Shown here in pieces: positions 21,429-24,638 of a stretch of DNA of 24,638 nucleotides (its first letter is position 1; every line of letters starts with the position of its first letter). Source of the DNA: a virus; IMG/VR virus record IMGVR_UViG_3300036770_007341, positions 1 to 24,638 of that record; one strand, written 5' to 3'. The translations under genes were made by a program, and so were the position numbers. The notes beneath the pieces were generated by a model. It did no database searches, had not been told where the DNA came from, and saw only the letters and a list, made by a program, of their open reading frames with translations.

Positions 21429-21746
21429 ATGGCCAACGTCTACACTTCCGTCAGCGATCAGGCCTGGTTCACAGACAAATGTCGCATCTCCACAGGCAAC
21501 ACTGCTGTGACATTCAACGTGGATCGCGTGGCTCTTACCTATCAGCAGGCCAATGGTGTGCCCGCCACGGCCGTGACCGCAGCTGGCAACATCTATTCCA
21601 ACGCAGTGTCCGTGCCAGCCAACAGCAGCCGCGACATCTACGTGGGCGTGGGCAACAAGCTCTGGATCATTGGAGCCAACTACACTGCCACTGAGTTGGG
21701 CACAGCCTCTTCCGCCACTGCCGGAGTCAACGGCGCGGGAAGTTGA
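21429..21746 (+). CDS. Small beta-rich virion-type protein (105 aa)
   Basis: MANVYTSVSDQAWFTDKCRI is followed by alternating hydrophobic and Thr/Ser-rich strands (AVTFNVDRVALTYQ, SRDIYVGVGNKLWIIGANYT) and a Gly/Ala/Thr tail. Very few charged residues are present and there are no catalytic motifs. The composition resembles small decoration or fibre-associated proteins. It starts three bases after the Pro-rich gene and ends three bases before the first LamG-like gene, so all are one unit. Function unknown. Confidence 0.68.
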   Translation: MANVYTSVSDQAWFTDKCRISTGNTAVTFNVDRVALTYQQANGVPATAVTAAGNIYSNAVSVPANSSRDIYVGVGNKLWIIGANYTATELGTASSATAGVNGAGS

Positions 21747-21749
21747 CCC

Positions 21750-22496
21750 ATGGCCTTGGTAGTTGGCACCGGCATCACCATCGGTACCGGCATCACCATA
21801 GCGTCTGATATCGAAGTAGCCACTGCGGGTCTTGTGTTGGATCTTGATGCGGAATCTTACTCCGGATCTGGCGCATGGTTAGACAACAGCGGTGAGGACA
21901 ATGATGCTACTTTGGTTGGATCTCCCACGTTTACCTCAGGCACTGCTGCATCGTTCCTGTTCAACGGTGTCGATCAGTATGCGGAGATCGCACATGCTGC
22001 CACGCTCAAGCCCACAGCGGCCATCACCATGGAGCAGTGGCTCACTGCTGCGAACTGGACAGCTGGCACCCTGCCCAGCAATTACTTGGTGAGTTTAAGC
22101 TGCACACAGGGCGGCGGCTACAGCCACAACATCTGGGAAGGCAGTTGGAAAAGCTATGTGCGAGCCAACGGTGTTTATCAGATACCAGAGTTTGACGTAT
22201 CAGGATTTGCCGCAGGATCTTGGCATCAGTTCGTGACCACGTTTGATGGTCAGTTCACTCGCTTGTATGTGGACGGTGTTCTGGAAGACACTGTTGACAT
22301 CGGTACCTCAGGCAATGCCATACAGTACGCTTTCAACAACAGCGTGATCATCGCAGCTGAAGCTACCAGCACCACGGGCGCAGCTGGCCAATACTGGGCG
22401 GGCCGTGTGGCCATCACTCGCATCTATAACCAGGCGCTGTCGGCCACACAGGTCGAGAACAATTTTGTCGCGGTAGCACCGCGCTATGGACTGTAG
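21750..22496 (+). CDS. LamG/concanavalin-like jelly-roll protein 1 (248 aa)
   Basis: After a repetitive N-terminus (VVGTGITIGTGITIAS) comes a LamG-type jelly roll: GLVLDLDAESYSGSGAWLDN, FLFNGVDQYAEIAH, ITMEQWL, GSWHQFVTTFDGQFTRLYVD with GVLEDTV, and WAGRVAITRIYNQALSATQV. This order of strands (N-terminal value statement, SGV-Y, W-H-x-VxT-D, Y-x-N-x-AL) is classic for LamG_3 domains that bind glycans. In a phage virion such domains decorate heads or tail fibres and may hold the phage on cell-surface or environmental polysaccharide. It is followed three bases later by a second, differently diverged copy. Confidence 0.85.
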   Translation: MALVVGTGITIGTGITIASDIEVATAGLVLDLDAESYSGSGAWLDNSGEDNDATLVGSPTFTSGTAASFLFNGVDQYAEIAHAATLKPTAAITMEQWLTAANWTAGTLPSNYLVSLSCTQGGGYSHNIWEGSWKSYVRANGVYQIPEFDVSGFAAGSWHQFVTTFDGQFTRLYVDGVLEDTVDIGTSGNAIQYAFNNSVIIAAEATSTTGAAGQYWAGRVAITRIYNQALSATQVENNFVAVAPRYGL

Positions 22497-22499
22497 ATC

Positions 22500-23219
22500 A
22501 TGCCTATCGTGATCGGACCCGGCATCGAGATTGGCGCTGGCATCACTGTGGCCAGCACTGACTCGTTCGTGAATCCCACGCTGGACATAGGTTCAGCAGT
22601 CAGTGTCGTGTCACAGTCTCCTTTCGTGGGTGGCGGCAACAGCTACAGTTTCTCCAGTTCAGTCAACAGCTACATCGATACCGCGGGCAGCGCGGACTGG
22701 GCCGTGGGCACCGGCGATTTCACCATAGAGTGGTTTGGCTACCAGACCTCCACTGCCAGTTTCCAACGGGTGTTCACCGTGGATGATTTCCCTAGCATAG
22801 ACATCGGCGTCAGCATAGAAGACGCCACATTCTACTACTGGGCCAATGATGCTTTCCGCTTCAGTTCGGGTGGTGCCACTGCAATCAACACTTGGTATCA
22901 CTGGGCCGTGGTTCGTGCATCGGGTACTACCACGGTGTACCGCAACGGTTCTGTGAGAGGCAGCGCTTTTGCTGACACCAACAACATCACCAACACCACA
23001 GATCCCTTGACCATAGGCAATGAAAACACTGCCAGCACCCTGGCAGCCTTTCAGGGCTACATCACCAATTTCCGCTGGATCAAGGGCCTGGCAGTGTACA
23101 CTGGAGCATTCACAGTGCCCACATCCGCTCTCACTGCCACCGCTGCTGCCAATCCCTATGGTGGTGCAAACACCCAGGCCATACCCTCAGGAGTCACCAA
23201 GCTGCTGCTGGTGCCATAA
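22500..23219 (+). CDS. LamG/concanavalin-like jelly-roll protein 2 (239 aa)
   Basis: The start VIGPGIEIGAGITVAS mirrors that of the preceding gene, so the two share the same N-terminal module. The jelly roll reads YSFSSSVNSYIDTAG, DFTIEWFGYQ, INTWYHWAVVRASGTTTVYR with NGSVRG, LTIGNEN, and YITNFRWIKGLAVYTGAFTV. The last segment (NFRWIKGLAVYTG) is a familiar LamG ending in marine phage structural proteins. The glycan-binding core differs from copy 1, suggesting different ligands. The TAA stop doubles as part of the next late box. Carbohydrate binding is inferred from the fold. Confidence 0.86.
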   Translation: MPIVIGPGIEIGAGITVASTDSFVNPTLDIGSAVSVVSQSPFVGGGNSYSFSSSVNSYIDTAGSADWAVGTGDFTIEWFGYQTSTASFQRVFTVDDFPSIDIGVSIEDATFYYWANDAFRFSSGGATAINTWYHWAVVRASGTTTVYRNGSVRGSAFADTNNITNTTDPLTIGNENTASTLAAFQGYITNFRWIKGLAVYTGAFTVPTSALTATAAANPYGGANTQAIPSGVTKLLLVP

Positions 23220-23222
23220 ATA
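23217..23222 (+). promoter_or_regulatory. T4-type late box for leader-protein pair
   Basis: CATAAATATTCCAATG: the box overlaps the stop of the LamG gene and ends five bases before the ATG at 23228, which is exactly the predicted RNA start. A leaderless RNA is expected. No Shine-Dalgarno is present. Confidence 0.6.
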
Positions 23223-23227
23223 TTCCA

Positions 23228-23599
23228 ATGAGAGCCCGCGAATTTGTCATCGAAGCCAAAAAAGGCAAGATAACCAAACGCCAACAGTTCGGCACTGTGG
23301 GCCTGCATCTGTTTGGCGATGGAGCGCGGCAGAACAGTACCTATACCTTGAACCGACTAATGATGGCAGCAGCCATGACCGACGGGTCATTCGTGCCCGA
23401 CCTTGACGCCGAGAGCTGGATCGGCAAGGCTCGCTCGGCACATCCCTACACAGAACAAGAAGTAGAAATCCTCAAACACGCCTACAAGGCCGTGGGTGCC
23501 ACCTACACGGACCTCAACAATGGAGATCTTGACTCAGAAGAGCCACCAGGCGGCAACGACCGCAGTCCGATCCAAGGATTCAAGGGCTATCCTCGATGA
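23228..23599 (+). CDS. Targeting-leader protein, paralogue A (123 aa)
   Basis: It begins MRAREFVIEAKKGKITKRQQ; the MRAxEFVxE leader is shared with three other proteins. The body has TLNRLMMAAAMTDGSFVPDL, DAESWIGKARSAHPYT, a helix EQEVEILKHAYKAVGATY and the end NDRSPIQGFKGYPR. I recall this family from uncultured marine T4-like phages, with no function assigned. Its TGA overlaps the next ATG (ATGA). Head packaging is inferred from the leader; the basic segment after it (KKGKITKRQ) fits DNA contact. Confidence 0.78.
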   Translation: MRAREFVIEAKKGKITKRQQFGTVGLHLFGDGARQNSTYTLNRLMMAAAMTDGSFVPDLDAESWIGKARSAHPYTEQEVEILKHAYKAVGATYTDLNNGDLDSEEPPGGNDRSPIQGFKGYPR

Positions 23600-23967
23600 G
23601 AGCGCGAGAATTTGTCATGGAACAGCATCAAGGACGCCTGCGTCGCACAGCGCAACGGGCCATGCCCGGCACCTGGCGCTTCCGAGATTCAGGCATCGAT
23701 CGCGCTTATAATCTCAATCGCATCATGATGGCAGCAGCCTGTGCTGATGGCCAGAGCACTCGGCCGGTAGACATGGATGCCAGTAGCTGGAATGATCGTT
23801 TCAATACTGCGCATCCCTATACCGAAGCCGAGCACAACATGATGCGACAGGCCTTTGGCACAGTGGACACCGAATATGATCATACAGTGCCCGACCATGG
23901 CAGCCGAGAGCACCCTGGAGTAAATAAGACGAGCCCCATAAAAGGATTCCAAGGATACCCAAGATGA
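23596..23967 (+). CDS. Targeting-leader protein, paralogue B (123 aa)
   Basis: Same length as paralogue A and colinear with it: MRAREFVMEQHQ leader, YNLNRIMMAAACADGQ, DASSWNDRFNTAHPYTEAEH, QAFGTVDTEYDH and the end NKTSPIKGFQGYPR. Identity is concentrated in the leader, NR(L/I)MMAAA, SW, AHPYTE and SPI(Q/K)GF(K/Q)GYPR. The post-leader region is different and more Arg-rich. Tandem duplication followed by divergence is the simple reading. It overlaps both neighbours by four bases (ATGA), so translation is coupled. Confidence 0.78.
   Translation: MRAREFVMEQHQGRLRRTAQRAMPGTWRFRDSGIDRAYNLNRIMMAAACADGQSTRPVDMDASSWNDRFNTAHPYTEAEHNMMRQAFGTVDTEYDHTVPDHGSREHPGVNKTSPIKGFQGYPR
23921..23926 (+). promoter_or_regulatory. 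Candidate late box inside paralogue B
   Basis: TAAATA (codons V-N-K) lies 37 bases before the ATG at 23964. A start near 23932 would give a 32-base leader containing AAGGA. It may be a coding coincidence, since the VNK codons need these bases. Confidence 0.35.
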
Positions 23968-24305
23968 AAATTTCCGACATACTGCATCAGATCGCTGATG
24001 CCATAGACCAACAACCCCAAGGCGTCACAGAACCGGCCACGCAGCCTGGACTCACTCCTGACCATGACGGCACCTTCCTGCCGCCCCTGCAGGCCAAACT
24101 GGAACTGTTGAAAAAGGCTGTGGGCGTGGAAAACAGCTATGACGAGATGGCCGCTGCTGAAGAATCGGATCCCGAAGCTTCAAACTACAAGGTCACGCCC
24201 ATGGAGCCCGAAGAACAAGACGCCCTGGAGCGCATGAAGCGTGCGGCCGGCATCAACGCCGTGGTGGTGAGCGAACTCGCAGACGACGAACCTCTCGAAA
24301 GCTAG
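23964..24305 (+). CDS. Small acidic conserved protein (113 aa)
   Basis: The start MKISDILHQIADAIDQQPQG is an amphipathic helix, without the IxE leader of its neighbours. The segment DGTFLPPLQAKLELLKKAVG followed by a Glu/Asp-rich stretch is familiar from marine T4-like phage proteins. EQDALERMKRAAGIN near residue 83 resembles RMREMAGI in the 726-aa protein, suggesting a shared helical motif. No catalytic site is seen. The ATG overlaps the previous stop (ATGA). Function unknown; an assembly or head-core role is possible. Confidence 0.7.
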   Translation: MKISDILHQIADAIDQQPQGVTEPATQPGLTPDHDGTFLPPLQAKLELLKKAVGVENSYDEMAAAEESDPEASNYKVTPMEPEEQDALERMKRAAGINAVVVSELADDEPLES

Positions 24306-24312
24306 AGCCACA

Positions 24313-24638
24313 GTGGCCATCCAGAACTTTTTCACCAGCCGCGACAACAATCTAGATGGCAATACCTATGTGGGCCAGCTGGGACGGCTGTGGTTCAATC
24401 CCGACACCAATTCGATTTACGCGTCTGACGGTGTCACTGTGGGTGGCGTGCCTGTGGATCTGGCCACTGGTGCCAATGCCGCATTTGACGGCATCACTGT
24501 GAACACCATAGCGTCAGATGACAGCACCGCTGTGAGCTTCATCAGCGAAGCCAATTTCTATGAACCAGTGTTCGTGGACTCCAACATGGTGGTGTCAGGC
24601 AATATCAGTGTGACCGGCAACATCTCTCCCGCAGCGGC
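24313..24638 (+). CDS. Fibre-like virion protein, 5' part (3' end outside window)
   Basis: GTG at 24313 opens a frame still open at the window end (108 codons seen). The start VAIQNFFTSRDNNLDGNTYV followed by GQLGRLWFNPDTNSIYASDG is the typical opening of large tail-fibre or collar-type structural proteins in marine T4-like phages: a short module with LWFNP...YASDG that repeats the theme seen in gp14, gp15 and the sheath. After it come Ser/Thr/Asn/Gly-rich strands (SGNISVTGNIS), as in trimeric beta-helix fibres. No clear Shine-Dalgarno precedes the GTG; coupling to the gene eight bases upstream is likely. Confidence 0.75.
   Translation, partial: MAIQNFFTSRDNNLDGNTYVGQLGRLWFNPDTNSIYASDGVTVGGVPVDLATGANAAFDGITVNTIASDDSTAVSFISEANFYEPVFVDSNMVVSGNISVTGNISPAA

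Noticed and set aside
1-24638. tRNA genes, CRISPR arrays, integrase or attachment sites
   Set aside because: Looked for on both strands in the short gaps; no cloverleaf, regular repeat array or recombinase was seen.

Overview
This window is a gene-dense stretch of a T4-like myophage genome, probably from an aquatic bacterial host. The evidence is homologues, recognised from sequence, of T4 neck proteins gp13, gp14 and gp15, tail sheath gp18, tail tube gp19, head-completion nuclease gp4, small terminase gp16 and dNMP kinase gp1, plus several small families I know from marine T4-like phages. No integrase, tRNA, CRISPR or plasmid function is visible. The composition is roughly balanced and clearly less AT-rich than typical cyanophages or pelagiphages, so I do not name a host. 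No gap without a gene exceeds about 100 bases.

Layout. Positions 1-471 hold the end of a rightward virion protein. It meets a leftward block: Nudix hydrolase, gp15, a GIY-YIG homing endonuclease and gp14. A divergent control region (about 4225-4303) follows. It carries a TAAATA late-type box facing left and a good sigma70-type promoter facing right. The rightward genes then run: a conserved protein of unknown function, a radical SAM enzyme overlapping an SGNH hydrolase, a 73-aa protein, gp13, a Cys-rich protein, a second GIY-YIG endonuclease, two small proteins with a capsid-targeting-like N-terminus, a DEDDh exonuclease and dNMP kinase. One leftward HNH-like gene overlaps the kinase end. The rest is rightward: tail sheath, tail tube, a baseplate-tube-like protein, a 119-aa protein, gp4, gp16, a run of head- or virion-associated proteins, two LamG-like proteins, two paralogous targeting-leader proteins, a small acidic protein and the start of a fibre-like protein.

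Regulation. I located 14 copies of TAAATA by eye over both strands. All lie within about 50 bases upstream of a gene start in the matching orientation, as expected of T4-type late promoters (TATAAATA). In seven cases the predicted start site falls within 0-2 bases of an AUG, suggesting leaderless late mRNAs. At gp13, the second GIY-YIG gene and gp16 the box lies in or at the loop of an inverted repeat whose right arm holds the ribosome site or start codon. That matches the T4 arrangement (genes e and soc, and I-TevI) that blocks translation of readthrough early RNA while late RNA is translated.

Other main observations: gp15 appears to start at AUU one base beyond a homing endonuclease stop codon. 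Six proteins share an N-terminus like the T4 internal-protein capsid-targeting sequence, suggesting a set of packaged, protease-trimmed proteins. A radical SAM/SGNH pair of unknown substrate lies among neck genes. All assignments are from reading the sequence without database searches.
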